DNA from: Bacteriovoracaceae bacterium
Lineage (GTDB): Bacteria > Bdellovibrionota > Bacteriovoracia > Bacteriovoracales > Bacteriovoracaceae
Assembly: GCA_947451425.1 (NCBI GenBank)
Contig: CANGAC010000003.1
Coordinates: 1 to 44,627, forward strand
Reading direction: 5' to 3'
DNA length: 44,627 nucleotides
Made by a program: the position numbers and the translations under genes. This document shows positions 15,352 to 24,359 of this stretch, piece by piece. Every line of letters begins with the position of its first letter. Position 1 is the first letter of the stretch. Under the pieces are notes generated by a model. That model did not search any database and was not told the DNA's origin. It saw only the letters and a program-made list of their open reading frames with translations.

Positions 15352-16222
15352 ATTTTGATCGGTAGTAATGAATAAGTCGGGGTAGCCAGTCCTCAGTAGA
15401 CTTAAATTCTCCCCCGAGACTTCGGGCAAGCTTGGATGACATATACCGGTCCTCTCTGCCAGCAAAGGGAGTCTCGTCTTCCGCACTACCTTCTGCCTGA
15501 ACCATTGCCCTCTGACCTGTTTCTTTTTCCATCATCATCAGGAGTTCATTCATGGTGAAAACTTTTTCCGCGCAGGCGTTTACTGCGCCATGAAATCTCT
15601 TTTTCCCCATGAGCATAAGAAATTCCGCCGCATCAGACGAATGTATAAGTGACACGTGACTTTGAAGATTTGGAATAACAAGTGCTCTGCCTTGTTTCAT
15701 CCTGTCGAGATGAAATTGAAGTCTCCCCGAGTAATCATCTTCTCCAAGAACTAAGGAAAAGCGGACCGCAGTCACGGAAAAAGAAGCTTTCTGAAAAAGA
15801 ACGGCCTCTGCTCTTCTCTTGGCTTCACCATACCCGGTTGCTTTCCGGTCAGAGATGAGAGCGGGATGAGATTCCGGGAGAAAATCTTTCTCAGAAACTT
15901 CACCAGTCGGCTCATAAACGGATTGTGTCGATGTAAAAACATAATGCCCGACATCGCCATTAAGAGCTTCGACGGCATTCATGGCCTCAAGAGAAGAGTA
16001 ACAGAACTGGTCGTACACAATGTCCCAGTCCGAGTCAGAGAGAGCTTTTTTGACCGACGAAGTATCAAGTCGGTCAAGGTGAAGACGGTTAACACTATTC
16101 CCAAAGGCATCTGGGGTGAGACCGCGATTCGCAATGGTAACGGAGTTACCTTCCTGAAGATTAAGATCCACAAGGCGTTTCCCGAAATAACGGGTTCCGC
16201 CCAAGATGAGAATCTTCGGCAT
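15350..16222 (-). CDS. NAD-dependent epimerase/dehydratase (extended SDR family)
   Basis: 290 residues from MPKILILGGTRYFGKRLVDL; the glycine-rich nucleotide site is GGTRYFGKR. Later STQSVYE and GYGEAKRRAEAVL give the SDR Ser/Tyr/Lys region (Y-x3-K as YGEAK). The start at 16222 overlaps the upstream GNAT stop as TAATG; a start four codons earlier is possible. Relatives act on nucleotide sugars or serve as RNA-binding CSP41-like proteins. The gene ends a four-gene minus-strand run. Confidence 0.82.
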   Translation of the reverse strand: MPKILILGGTRYFGKRLVDLNLQEGNSVTIANRGLTPDAFGNSVNRLHLDRLDTSSVKKALSDSDWDIVYDQFCYSSLEAMNAVEALNGDVGHYVFTSTQSVYEPTGEVSEKDFLPESHPALISDRKATGYGEAKRRAEAVLFQKASFSVTAVRFSLVLGEDDYSGRLQFHLDRMKQGRALVIPNLQSHVSLIHSSDAAEFLMLMGKKRFHGAVNACAEKVFTMNELLMMMEKETGQRAMVQAEGSAEDETPFAGREDRYMSSKLARSLGGEFKSTEDWLPRLIHYYRSK

Positions 16223-16674
16223 TACTTCAGCCACTCAAAAAGATGGTAGTGTTCGCCGGACATTCCGAGCGACTCATAAACCTTCTGAGCAGTGAGATTG
16301 GCCTTTTCCACGTACAAGCGAAGACCCCTCAGATCTTTTGAAGTCTCGACCATCGTCCGCAGGTGTCCGTAAAGTTTCCTGAACACCCCATGCTTTCTGA
16401 ATTCCGGCTTCACGTAAACCGAATGGATCCACAGGACAGTTCCATTACGCCAGTCACTCCACTCGGGAACAGTAAGGAGGCATCCGACGACTTCCCCGTT
16501 CACTTCCGCGAGCCAGTATTTCCCTTTAGCAGGATCATCGAAAACCGCCGCCACTCCCAGTTCCACCGTTGGTGGATCGAGTTTCAGCTGCTCAGTTTCC
16601 CACGCCATCCTGACCTGATAGTCAGCGATAACCTGGATGTCAAAAAGGAGTCCAGGTCTGATTTTAATTTCCAT
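16222..16674 (-). CDS. GNAT family N-acetyltransferase
   Basis: 150 residues. The acetyl-CoA loop region is IHSVYVKPEFRKHGVFRKLYGHL (about 83-105, quoted here only as the segment from VYVKPEFRKHGVF), with KHGVF in place of the usual RGxGxG/A, so the loop is somewhat divergent. The C-terminal LYVEKANLTAQKVYESLG is the classic GNAT motif B with the catalytic-region tyrosine. Substrate unknown. The stop overlaps the epimerase start and the start overlaps the upstream stop, both as TAATG, so three genes are translationally coupled. Confidence 0.85.
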   Translation of the reverse strand: MEIKIRPGLLFDIQVIADYQVRMAWETEQLKLDPPTVELGVAAVFDDPAKGKYWLAEVNGEVVGCLLTVPEWSDWRNGTVLWIHSVYVKPEFRKHGVFRKLYGHLRTMVETSKDLRGLRLYVEKANLTAQKVYESLGMSGEHYHLFEWLK

Positions 16675-16913
16675 TATGTCAGTACTCCGCGAACGCGCTT
16701 GGAAAACTCGCGAAGAGCTTCCTGCAAAGTGATTTTTTCCTTATCCATGAGAAAGCGGATTTCCGCGGCCATGAGGTAGTCACTCATCTGATCGCCGGCA
16801 TCGTCCGAAGTTTTCACCGGTGCCACTCCCGTCTGCTCGAACTCATCCGCAAATTTCTGGAGTTCCTCAAAGGAGTATTTTTCCGCCAGGGTCTTCATGT
16901 TTTTTACGTCCAT
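16674..16913 (-). CDS. Small thioredoxin-linked protein (79 aa)
   Basis: MDVKNMKTLAEKYSFEELQK is helical and acidic. It resembles the short protein often found immediately after thioredoxin in Bacteroidota and others (I recall it as the DUF6952 type: LAEKYSxEEL, then a C-terminal REFSKRVR), but this is from memory and should be searched. It starts 3 bases after the thioredoxin stop and its own stop overlaps the GNAT start. Possibly a partner of the thioredoxin. Confidence 0.65.
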   Translation of the reverse strand: MDVKNMKTLAEKYSFEELQKFADEFEQTGVAPVKTSDDAGDQMSDYLMAAEIRFLMDKEKITLQEALREFSKRVRGVLT

Positions 16914-16916
16914 GAC

Positions 16917-17228
16917 CTAAGCCTTCATCTTCTGCACAAACTCACGGAAAGCTTCTTCCTTCGTGACGTTCACGAGATCTTTGGGCTCCCCATTTTTAAA
17001 GCATCCCACCGAAGGAAGGCCCGGAAGATCGAGCATCTCTTTGATCTTCGGATTTTTTTCCACATCAATTTTGAAGATCTTCACGCCATACTCAGCAGCT
17101 ACTTTTTCAAACATCGGAGCGGCCACTCTGCAGGAACCGCACCAGCTGGCGTAGAAATCGATGAAGACCATGGGCTCCGTATCGATCGTCGTGAAAATCG
17201 TGTCATCATTCAGCTCAGTCATCGCCAT
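16917..17228 (-). CDS. Thioredoxin-like protein (WCGSC active site)
   Basis: 103 residues, a single thioredoxin domain without signal peptide. The active site is WCGSC (C30, C33) in place of the usual WCGPC, which should shift the redox potential. The cis-proline is P72 in GLPSVGCF, followed by an extra cysteine (C76) that classical TrxA lacks. A start two codons downstream is equally possible. It leads a coupled gene run: thioredoxin, small partner, GNAT, epimerase. Confidence 0.88.
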   Translation of the reverse strand: MAMTELNDDTIFTTIDTEPMVFIDFYASWCGSCRVAAPMFEKVAAEYGVKIFKIDVEKNPKIKEMLDLPGLPSVGCFKNGEPKDLVNVTKEEAFREFVQKMKA

Positions 17229-17239
17229 AAAAGAATATC

Positions 17240-19978
17240 CTAGTTGATAATGATGCGAAGAGAGTCGAGCGAGAGCTCGGCTTTATCCATCGCCTTCAGC
17301 ATATTGGTCTTGTTAAATTTCATCATGATGATTTCGGTCTCAGAAACGGTCGGGTTGACCTTGCGGAGGGCCTCGAGGCGCTCAATTTCGGTGTCCATCG
17401 CCTTCACCATGTCTTCGCGGAACTTATCCTTGTACTGCTTCGCCCGCGCCACACAGAGCTCTTTCCCGCGCTTGATGCATTCCTTGAGAAAGTCTTTCGG
17501 AAGTTCTTTAAGGCCCGCGCGTTTTTCCTGCGTGAGAGATTCCGTATTTTCGTCGATGAACTTCTTCGGCATCTTCTGAGTCACGTCCTGCATCTGCGCA
17601 TTGAGAAGGACACGGAGTGGAGTTGGCGGAAACCATTTCTGCAGCTGGAGCTTTTTCTCTGCAACTGCAGACAAAAGGAAATAGCCTTCAAAGAGAAAGG
17701 GTTCCTTCGAGGGAGTCTTCCAGGATGAAATCGTGCAGTTACCCATCTCCTTACTTGAGATGAAATCCATGATCCCCACGACCATCGGATGGTCCCAGGT
17801 GAGAAAAGTCATATCATCAAACTTCAGCGCATTCTCGCGCTTGAAAGTCACTGTCATGCCTTCGTTATCGAGTCCCGGGAAATGCGGAAGGTACATGTTA
17901 TCACCCGGACGGATGAGAAACGTCCACGGGTCGTTCATGTCTTCCGTATCCACGCCAAGCTGGTTCCAGAGATTGATCATGAAATCCCTGAGTTCGGATG
18001 ATTCATCCACATTCTTCAGTTCCTTCACGAATTCCATCGCCTTGGTGTGATTGAAAGAATTGAGTTCAACGAGCTGATCCTGACCTTCTTCCAGCTTCTT
18101 CTCAATCTCTTCATGAAGGCCCTGCGTGGTCTTCAGGAATTTCTGGAAATCTTTCTCCGGAAACTCCCCCTCTTCGGCTTTCGCGACCAGGACGTTCAGA
18201 TCATCGCGGACGGTGGCGTATAATTCGGTTGCCCCACGAGGAGAGGATTCAAAAGCATTGAACCCTTCGTGATACCAGCGGAGGAGAAGCTCATCGGGAG
18301 ACTTCTCGACGTACGGAACATGGATCTGGATATCATTTTTCTGGCCGATGCGATCAAGGCGCCCGATTCTCTGCTCGAGAAGATCCGGAAGTTTCGGAAG
18401 ATCAAAGAGAATGAGATTTTTCGCGAACTCAAAGTTTCTTCCTTCGGAACCAATTTCCGTCGAGAGAAGAATCTGCGCTCCTTCTGGGTCCGCGAAATAG
18501 ACCGCCTGACGGTCACGGTTCATGAGGTTCATTCCCGAATGGAAGACCGCGGCCTTGATCGTTGTCTTGTCTTTCAGGACTTTCTCGAGATCAACCACCA
18601 TATCTTTGTCGTGACAGATGAGAAGTGTTTTATCGTTCTTGTGGTTTTCTGCGAAATTGGCGAGCCACTCGGCTTTCAGTTCAAAGATCTTTTTCTCGAC
18701 ATTTTTTGTCTTCCCTACGGCCAGTGGATACGAATGGAAAACTCTCTTCGGGAAAAACTCACTGTAGGTCGCCATAGTCTTTCTGGTGTTCCGGACATAC
18801 ACGCGGCCTGTCCCGTGACGATCCACGAGCATCTGGAGGGCCTTCTCGCGCTCAACCGTCTCGAGATCAATACCCAGCTTATCCCTTAAAGTTTTTTTCT
18901 CGGTCGCAGTCACTGGCTTATTGGAAATAAGTTTATTCGCGAGATCTGTGATGGGCTTGTAGCCCATGGTCTCCTCGATGAACTGGTTAAAGTCATGGAA
19001 GCGATTCGGATCAAGAAGCTGGAGACGCGAATAGTGACCGGCGAGACCCAGGATCTCCGGTGTCCCCGAAAGAAGAAGCACACCCGGCGTATCTTTCGCG
19101 AGAACGGAAACAAAATCATATTCCATCGAGGAATTTTCCGGCGACCAGCGAAGCTGATGGGCTTCATCCACCACAAGAAGATCCCATTTCGATTCCATCA
19201 CCTGCTCCATGAGCCAGTCTTCGCGGGTGAGATATTTTAAAGAGGCGACGAAAAGCTGCGCATCTTCAAAGGGACGATCGCCTTTTTCAAGTTTGGAGTC
19301 GTGATTGATCGTCGTGAACGTCATCTGGAATTTCCGGAGCATTTCCACGAACCACTGGTACACGAGGGAATCCGGAACGAGAATGAGGGCGCGCTCCACT
19401 CTCCCGGTGAGAATCAGATGATGAAGAATGAGACCCGCTTCGATCGTTTTTCCGAGTCCCACTTCATCGGCGAGAAGAACGCGCGGACGGGCGCGACGGG
19501 TGATCTCAGAAGCCACGTACATCTGGTGCGGAATGAGTGAGAGTCTGGGGCCGGTGAATCCCCGGATCGGGCTGATGAAAAGTTTCCGCTGATTCAAAAG
19601 CACGTCATAGCGAAGTTTGAAGAGTTCCGTGGAATCGATATTTCCGGCGAAGAGTCTTTCTTCTGGTTTGGAGAAAGTCAGTGTGTCCGCAAGCTGAGAT
19701 TCCGGAAGGGATTTCCCCTGACCAAGATAAGTCACAATGCCTTTATCTTCCGTCACACTTTCGACGATGAAACTTTCACCGGTTGAACCTTTGACTTCAT
19801 CGCCTTCGACAAAGCGGATCCGCCGTAGTGGTGCCGTCTGAGCGCCATAGCGGCGATCAACTTTTGCAGCAGGAAAAAAACAGGTGATGGTTTTCGCCTC
19901 GACTTCGATGATCACACCGAGTCCGAGTTCAGGTTCCGATTCCGATATCCAGCGTTGGCCTATGATGAACTGCTTCAT
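17240..19978 (-). CDS. rapA: RNA polymerase-associated helicase RapA-like (SNF2 family)
   Basis: 912 residues, similar to E. coli RapA (968). N-terminal Tudor-like beta region about 1-105 (FIIGQRWISESEPELGLGVI), then the SNF2 ATPase: Q-motif region LIPHQMYVA, Walker A DEVGLGKT (GLGKT 174-178), DEAH (271-274), SGTPEI (motif III), and in the second lobe STEIGSEGRNFEFA and RIGRLDRIGQ (motifs V and VI). RapA recycles stalled RNA polymerase using ATP. The order of domains and ADEVGLGKTIEAGL argue for RapA over other SNF2 proteins. Confidence 0.9.
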   Translation of the reverse strand: MKQFIIGQRWISESEPELGLGVIIEVEAKTITCFFPAAKVDRRYGAQTAPLRRIRFVEGDEVKGSTGESFIVESVTEDKGIVTYLGQGKSLPESQLADTLTFSKPEERLFAGNIDSTELFKLRYDVLLNQRKLFISPIRGFTGPRLSLIPHQMYVASEITRRARPRVLLADEVGLGKTIEAGLILHHLILTGRVERALILVPDSLVYQWFVEMLRKFQMTFTTINHDSKLEKGDRPFEDAQLFVASLKYLTREDWLMEQVMESKWDLLVVDEAHQLRWSPENSSMEYDFVSVLAKDTPGVLLLSGTPEILGLAGHYSRLQLLDPNRFHDFNQFIEETMGYKPITDLANKLISNKPVTATEKKTLRDKLGIDLETVEREKALQMLVDRHGTGRVYVRNTRKTMATYSEFFPKRVFHSYPLAVGKTKNVEKKIFELKAEWLANFAENHKNDKTLLICHDKDMVVDLEKVLKDKTTIKAAVFHSGMNLMNRDRQAVYFADPEGAQILLSTEIGSEGRNFEFAKNLILFDLPKLPDLLEQRIGRLDRIGQKNDIQIHVPYVEKSPDELLLRWYHEGFNAFESSPRGATELYATVRDDLNVLVAKAEEGEFPEKDFQKFLKTTQGLHEEIEKKLEEGQDQLVELNSFNHTKAMEFVKELKNVDESSELRDFMINLWNQLGVDTEDMNDPWTFLIRPGDNMYLPHFPGLDNEGMTVTFKRENALKFDDMTFLTWDHPMVVGIMDFISSKEMGNCTISSWKTPSKEPFLFEGYFLLSAVAEKKLQLQKWFPPTPLRVLLNAQMQDVTQKMPKKFIDENTESLTQEKRAGLKELPKDFLKECIKRGKELCVARAKQYKDKFREDMVKAMDTEIERLEALRKVNPTVSETEIIMMKFNKTNMLKAMDKAELSLDSLRIIIN

Positions 19979-20055
19979 TGCTATCCTATCCGTGATGACA
20001 AAAGAATAATCTTGAATGAAGATACTATCAAAAATCCTTTCCCGGGTAAAAGCAC

Positions 20056-21255
20056 ATGATCAAGAATTTCTTTTGTCTTCTCCTCCTTACAATCTCCCTT
20101 CCGGTGCTCTCCGGCACTAAGCGGATTATCGAAGCAGGGGCCTGGCGCTTTGAGATGAAAGCAACTTACGCCACCATCCCGTTTGTCATCCAGTTCAAAT
20201 ATCATGGGAAACGCCTCTCCGGGACGCTCAGGAACGGAAAAGAGAACATTCGCCTCGAAGGAATCGTAGTTAAAAAGGACACTATTCTTATCCCGTTACA
20301 GCATTACGAGAGTGCCCTGGAACTCCAGGTCCTGAATAAGGAAACCATCAAGGGGGAGTACGTCCGCTACAATAAAAACCCGGAAGTCCGCATGCCATTG
20401 GACGGGAAAAAAGGTTCTGAACGCTATAACGGAAATTATGAGAAACCTCTCGCGAAATTCGACGGTGATTGGGCAGTGACCTTGAAAGACGAGGACGGGA
20501 AAGAATCCCAGGGAGTTGTGGTCTTCGAGCAAAAAGGCAATAGACTCAACGGGACCATTCTGAGTACCACCGGCGACTACCGTTACTTCGAAGGATATGT
20601 TTCCGGCGAGCTCTTTGAAGCAGCAAGCTTTGATGGCGTTTACAACTATGTCTTCAAGGGCCGCGTGGAAAAGAACAAGATTGAAGCCTCCATCCTGGCG
20701 AGCTGGATGACGAATGTCGTCGGCAAAAGAGACCCCAAGGCCCATCTCCCCGATCCTTACAAGCAAACCCAGCTGGATAAGATGTCTTTCACATTCCCCG
20801 ACATCAATGGAAAGAAAGTTTCTCTCAGCGACCCGCAGTTTAAGGATAAGCCAGTTGTCGTGACATTCTACGGAACGTGGTGCCCGAACTGCATCGATGA
20901 AACAAATTACCTCTCTCCCTGGTACGAGAAAAATAAAGGCCGTGGAGTGGAAATCATCGCGCTCGCCTTTGAAAGAAGTCTCACTCAAGCAGATGCCCGC
21001 ATGCAGCTTACGAAAACCGTCAAGCGCATGAAGATTCCATTCACGGTTCTTCTCGCCGGTTCCACTCCCGAAGACAAGCCCATGGACAAGATTCCTGGTC
21101 TTAAAAATTTCATCTCGTTTCCCACGACTGTATTCCTGAATAAGAAACACGAAGTGGTAAAAGTTCACGCGGGATTCACCGGTCCTTCAACCGGGAAATT
21201 CTACGAAGAATGGCAAAAAGAGTTCAATCACGATGTGGATGAGCTTCTGAAGTAA
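20056..21255 (+). CDS. Exported TlpA-like thiol-disulfide protein with large N-terminal domain
   Basis: 399 residues. Signal peptide MIKNFFCLLLLTISLPVLSG. About residues 30-245 form a beta-rich domain with repeated short strands (GTLRNGKENIRLEG, GTILSTTGDYRYFEGYVSG), as in the N-terminal part of TlpA/DsbD-gamma-like proteins of Bacteroidota. From about 255 comes a thioredoxin fold with WCPNC (C276, C279) and the cis-proline in ISFPTTVFL. It probably reduces periplasmic disulfides for a specific client. Divergent from rapA by 77 bases. Confidence 0.85.
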   Translation: MIKNFFCLLLLTISLPVLSGTKRIIEAGAWRFEMKATYATIPFVIQFKYHGKRLSGTLRNGKENIRLEGIVVKKDTILIPLQHYESALELQVLNKETIKGEYVRYNKNPEVRMPLDGKKGSERYNGNYEKPLAKFDGDWAVTLKDEDGKESQGVVVFEQKGNRLNGTILSTTGDYRYFEGYVSGELFEAASFDGVYNYVFKGRVEKNKIEASILASWMTNVVGKRDPKAHLPDPYKQTQLDKMSFTFPDINGKKVSLSDPQFKDKPVVVTFYGTWCPNCIDETNYLSPWYEKNKGRGVEIIALAFERSLTQADARMQLTKTVKRMKIPFTVLLAGSTPEDKPMDKIPGLKNFISFPTTVFLNKKHEVVKVHAGFTGPSTGKFYEEWQKEFNHDVDELLK

Positions 21256-21256
21256 T

Positions 21257-21589
21257 ATGGTTAAGACAGTCGGCCTTCTGTTTCTCTCAAACATTTTCAT
21301 GACGTATGCCTGGTACGGTCACTTGAAAACACTGGGCAGTAAGCCGCTCTGGATAGCCATTGCTGCAAGCTGGGGAGTGGCGTTCTTTGAGTACTGCTTT
21401 CAGGTTCCTGCGAACCGCATTGGCTTTGAGCATTTCTCTCTGGCCCAACTCAAGATCATCCAGGAAGTCATCACGATGGTGGTGTTTTCGGTGTTTACGA
21501 TCTGGTTTATGAAAGAGCCCCTGAATAAGAATTTTTTCTTCGCGGGGCTTTGTATGATCGGAGCAGTTTACTTCATCTTCAAGAAATAG
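21257..21589 (+). CDS. DMT-type DUF486 membrane protein
   Basis: 110 residues with four predicted helices, the short-transporter layout. The conserved segments SNIFMTYAWYGHLK, FFEYCFQVPANRIG and LSLAQLKIIQE-like FSLAQLKIIQEVIT match DUF486 (PF04342), related to drug/metabolite transporters. It starts one base after the TlpA-like gene stops, so it is co-transcribed. Substrate unknown. Confidence 0.9.
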   Translation: MVKTVGLLFLSNIFMTYAWYGHLKTLGSKPLWIAIAASWGVAFFEYCFQVPANRIGFEHFSLAQLKIIQEVITMVVFSVFTIWFMKEPLNKNFFFAGLCMIGAVYFIFKK

Positions 21590-21592
21590 AAA

Positions 21593-22180
21593 TCAGTCTT
21601 CCGATTTTCCCGGTTCATCCTCGGAGACACTTTCTCCCGAGTAATCATTGTCATCCGTCTTGAGGCTTTCGTTATCCGGCTCAGCTTCGGGTTCTGCTTC
21701 CGATGCCGGGTGCTCGCGGACCGTCACCGGGCTGGCGTTGGAGTGAACAGAAGCACCATTCTGGGCGTAAACGATCTCTCCTCCAAGCTGGCCGGTTTTG
21801 AAGGCAAAGACACATGAGATGAGTGAAAGAACAAGAACTCCCAAACGCGCGTAGATCTGAAACTGCGCCTGAAGAAATATGGCCACGACGCCGACGGCGA
21901 GTGAAACGACAGTCGTTCCCACAAATATCTCCGCAGTCTGTTCATGCGTTTGCATGAGAAGAATACCTGCAACTTTGGAAACTTTCTCTTCGTCCGTTTC
22001 CCCCAGCTCAAGCGAAATGTATCCGGATGCTGTAATCAGAAGCTGAAGCCCCACGATCACCACCCACATTTCCCGCGACATTTTCCCGGAACGGATCGCC
22101 CAGATAAACACGATGATCAGTGCCGGAAGGACAAAAGTGAGTGCAAGAGGAAGATGGACGACCGCCGGATGAAGAGGCAT
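21593..22180 (-). CDS. DUF2231 membrane protein
   Basis: 195 residues starting MPLHPAVVHLPLALTFVLPA, the diagnostic HPxxVHxPxA start of DUF2231 (PF09990), with four membrane helices by about residue 130. The C-terminal 55 residues are a soluble, strongly acidic tail (EAEPEAEPDNESLKTDD) absent from the family core. The two histidines near the N-terminus may bind heme, as proposed for related membrane proteins. Convergent with the DUF486 gene, 3 bases apart. Confidence 0.85.
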   Translation of the reverse strand: MPLHPAVVHLPLALTFVLPALIIVFIWAIRSGKMSREMWVVIVGLQLLITASGYISLELGETDEEKVSKVAGILLMQTHEQTAEIFVGTTVVSLAVGVVAIFLQAQFQIYARLGVLVLSLISCVFAFKTGQLGGEIVYAQNGASVHSNASPVTVREHPASEAEPEAEPDNESLKTDDNDYSGESVSEDEPGKSED

Positions 22181-22227
22181 GAAGGCTCCGTGGAAAACTT
22201 TCTCTTATTATAGAAGGATGCGGAAAC

Positions 22228-23661
22228 CTAATGCAATGGTTCCGAAGAAATGGAGTTTTGCTCAAGAAGGGCAGAAGTTTCAGAGATGATTTTTAACAGC
22301 TCACTCACGTGTTCTTTTTTTGTCAGGTGGTTCGGGAACACCAGACGGAAGAAGATCGTGCCGTCGGCGCGCTCAGCGTAATTCACCATCGCTTTTCCTG
22401 AAGCAATAAGTTCTTTCCTCACCTTGAGAGTGAACGAATTGATATTTTCTTTGATCCGGAGTGGTTTTACCTGGAAGCAGACATTCAGGTAGTGAGCGTG
22501 GATGAGCTCAAAACCCGGGTGAAGGGCAATTTCATGGGCCGCAAAGCGTGACAGTTCGAGAAGATGTTCCGTCCTTGCGATGAGCCCCTCAGTTCCCTGA
22601 GAGCGCCAGAGAAGCCACATCTTAAGCGCGTCTGCGCGTCTTCCACACTGAAGCGAATAGGTGCCGGTGTCCCAGTCAGAATTATCAAATTCATGAAAGA
22701 GGTATTCGGATCCGCCCCCACGATTGGTACTGCGAAGAATGCCCGTGTGTTTTGTGAGGAAAAATGAAGTGATCAGCGGAGCACCCATTGTCTTGTGGGC
22801 ATCAAATGTTACTGAGTCGGCGAGCTCGATACCCCGGGTGAGATGGCGAGCGGATTTTGAGAAAACGGCTCCTCCACCCCAGGCAGCGTCCACATGAAGC
22901 CAGACTTTGAAGTGTTCGCAGATAGCACTGATTTTCTCCACCGGATCAAAGGAACCAAGAACAGTTGTGCCGAAAGTTGCCCCCACCATGAGAGGAGTGA
23001 ATCCGTCTTTTATATCAGTGGCGATGATCCGTTCGAGCTCTTCCGGAATCATCTCGCCCTGAGGGTTCGAAGGTACCTGAATAAGATTCTGCGTTCCGAT
23101 GCCGGTGATGTTCACGGCCTTATCAAAAGAGTAGTGAGCGTCTTCAGAGACATAAATGCGGAAATGATTGTGAGAAAAACCAGTTTGACGGATAGCAGGA
23201 TTATAGTGCGACCGTGCGCACAGGATGGAAAGAAGGTTCGAATTACTTCCTCCGGTGACCATAATTCCTTCGCCGGATTCAAATCCCATGAGCGTCAGGA
23301 GTTCTTTCACCAGGCGTTTTTCAATTAAGGTCAGAATCGGCGCAATTTCCCGCGTCGCCATCGTGGGATTCAGTAAAGTGGAGGCCACTTCTCCACTCCA
23401 GGCCGCCACATCGAAGCCACCAAAAAGCTGATTTAAAAAAAGAGGATGAATCGTGCGCACACTTTGTGAAAGAATTTCTTCGAGCTCTTTATGCGTTTCC
23501 TCGAGGGAGATTCCGTTTTTTTCAAGATTCGGGAGAATTTTTTTGAGCTCTTCGATTGAAGATTGCGGTGAAACTGTGTCTGTTGATGATGTTTCCTGAA
23601 TATATTTTTTCAGCGTCAAAAATACGTCATTTAGAAACTTTTCTTCGTTCATTTTCAACAT
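22228..23661 (-). CDS. PLP-dependent group II decarboxylase
   Basis: 477 residues, typical for PF00282. MVTGGSNSNLLSI binds the cofactor phosphate, H176 (SEDAHYSFDKA) stacks on the ring, D258 (HVDAAWGGG) contacts the pyridine nitrogen, and K290 (FDAHKTMGAP) forms the Schiff base. Members decarboxylate glutamate, aspartate, cysteine sulfinate, 2,4-diaminobutyrate or aromatic amino acids; sequence alone does not fix which. The start MLKMNEEKF may be MNEEKF instead. Single gene, divergent from dksA. Confidence 0.9.
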   Translation of the reverse strand: MLKMNEEKFLNDVFLTLKKYIQETSSTDTVSPQSSIEELKKILPNLEKNGISLEETHKELEEILSQSVRTIHPLFLNQLFGGFDVAAWSGEVASTLLNPTMATREIAPILTLIEKRLVKELLTLMGFESGEGIMVTGGSNSNLLSILCARSHYNPAIRQTGFSHNHFRIYVSEDAHYSFDKAVNITGIGTQNLIQVPSNPQGEMIPEELERIIATDIKDGFTPLMVGATFGTTVLGSFDPVEKISAICEHFKVWLHVDAAWGGGAVFSKSARHLTRGIELADSVTFDAHKTMGAPLITSFFLTKHTGILRSTNRGGGSEYLFHEFDNSDWDTGTYSLQCGRRADALKMWLLWRSQGTEGLIARTEHLLELSRFAAHEIALHPGFELIHAHYLNVCFQVKPLRIKENINSFTLKVRKELIASGKAMVNYAERADGTIFFRLVFPNHLTKKEHVSELLKIISETSALLEQNSISSEPLH

Positions 23662-23729
23662 GCATCTACCTAATTCCTGTTAAGGGTGTATCAGAACCTT
23701 ACAGGCGCTTGCAATCTTGAAAGCAAATG

Positions 23730-23829
23730 TTTGTCAAATCGGGCATTTGTCAAAGAACCGACATTGGCAACTAAAGGGTGGCCCTGTTTTAATTTCTCTT
23801 ACCAAACACACAGAACGGCCGCGAGGCCG
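23730..23829 (+). promoter_or_regulatory. dksA promoter, repeat pair and leader hairpin
   Basis: TTGGCA (23765-23770), 17-base spacer and TTTAAT (23788-23793) make a good sigma-70 promoter, with a start near 23800. Upstream, TTTGTCAAA occurs twice (23730-23738 and 23746-23754), 16 bases apart, a likely regulator site. In the leader, CGGCC (23816-23820) pairs with GGCCG (23825-23829) around a GCGA loop, ending 8 bases before the AAGGAG site at 23838. Confidence 0.55.
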
Positions 23830-23850
23830 CATGTAACAAGGAGACTATGG

Positions 23851-24291
23851 ATGGCAGTTCGTCAAAACAGTCATTTGTCCGACAAGCAGGTTACGACTCT
23901 GAAAGAAAAGCTCATGGAAGATGCAGAGCGCATCCGGGCTAACTTTCAACTGAAGAAGCAGGAGTACGAAACCAATTCAATCACTGGTGCTAAAGATGAA
24001 GTTGATTCGGCTAACGACAACATTCTCCTCGCCGCTGATATGCGTTTCTCGAACCGTGAGAGCCTTTATTACAAGAAAATCATGAAGACTCTCTCGAAGA
24101 TTGAAACTGAAGCTTACGGCATGTGTGACGATTGCGGTGACCCGATCACTTACACTCGCCTTCTTGCTCGTCCGACTTCGGAAATGTGCATCCTTTGCAA
24201 AGAAGAATCAGAGCGTGAAGAGAATCAAAACTTCTTCGAACGTCGCTCTAAGTCTCTCGGGACTGTTATGTCAGTTCCGGCCGGCCACTAG
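23851..24291 (+). CDS. dksA: RNA polymerase-binding factor DksA
   Basis: 146 residues from MAVRQNSHLSDKQVTTLKEK; AAGGAG lies 7 bases before this ATG. A longer frame from 23686 would cover the promoter. The coiled-coil tip has the essential DxxDxA as D49-E-V-D52-S-A54, and the zinc finger uses C92, C95, C113, C116. Both show a true DksA and not a TraR-like or zinc-less paralog. It enters the polymerase secondary channel and, with ppGpp, controls rRNA and amino-acid promoters. GreB, encoded in the same window, competes for that channel. Confidence 0.94.
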   Translation: MAVRQNSHLSDKQVTTLKEKLMEDAERIRANFQLKKQEYETNSITGAKDEVDSANDNILLAADMRFSNRESLYYKKIMKTLSKIETEAYGMCDDCGDPITYTRLLARPTSEMCILCKEESEREENQNFFERRSKSLGTVMSVPAGH

Positions 24292-24320
24292 AAACCAACT
24301 TTATTGCATTTTAAGAAGAA

Positions 24321-24345
24321 GCCTCCCTCACGGGAGGCTTTTTTT
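24321..24345 (+). terminator. Intrinsic terminator of dksA
   Basis: GCCTCCC (24321-24327), TCAC loop, GGGAGGC (24332-24338), then seven T. Confidence 0.92.
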
Positions 24346-24359
24346 ATTATACTGATCCT

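Noticed and set aside
20296-21168. 290-aa minus-strand frame
   Set aside because: Shadow of the TlpA-like gene, which has a signal peptide and intact active site on the plus strand.
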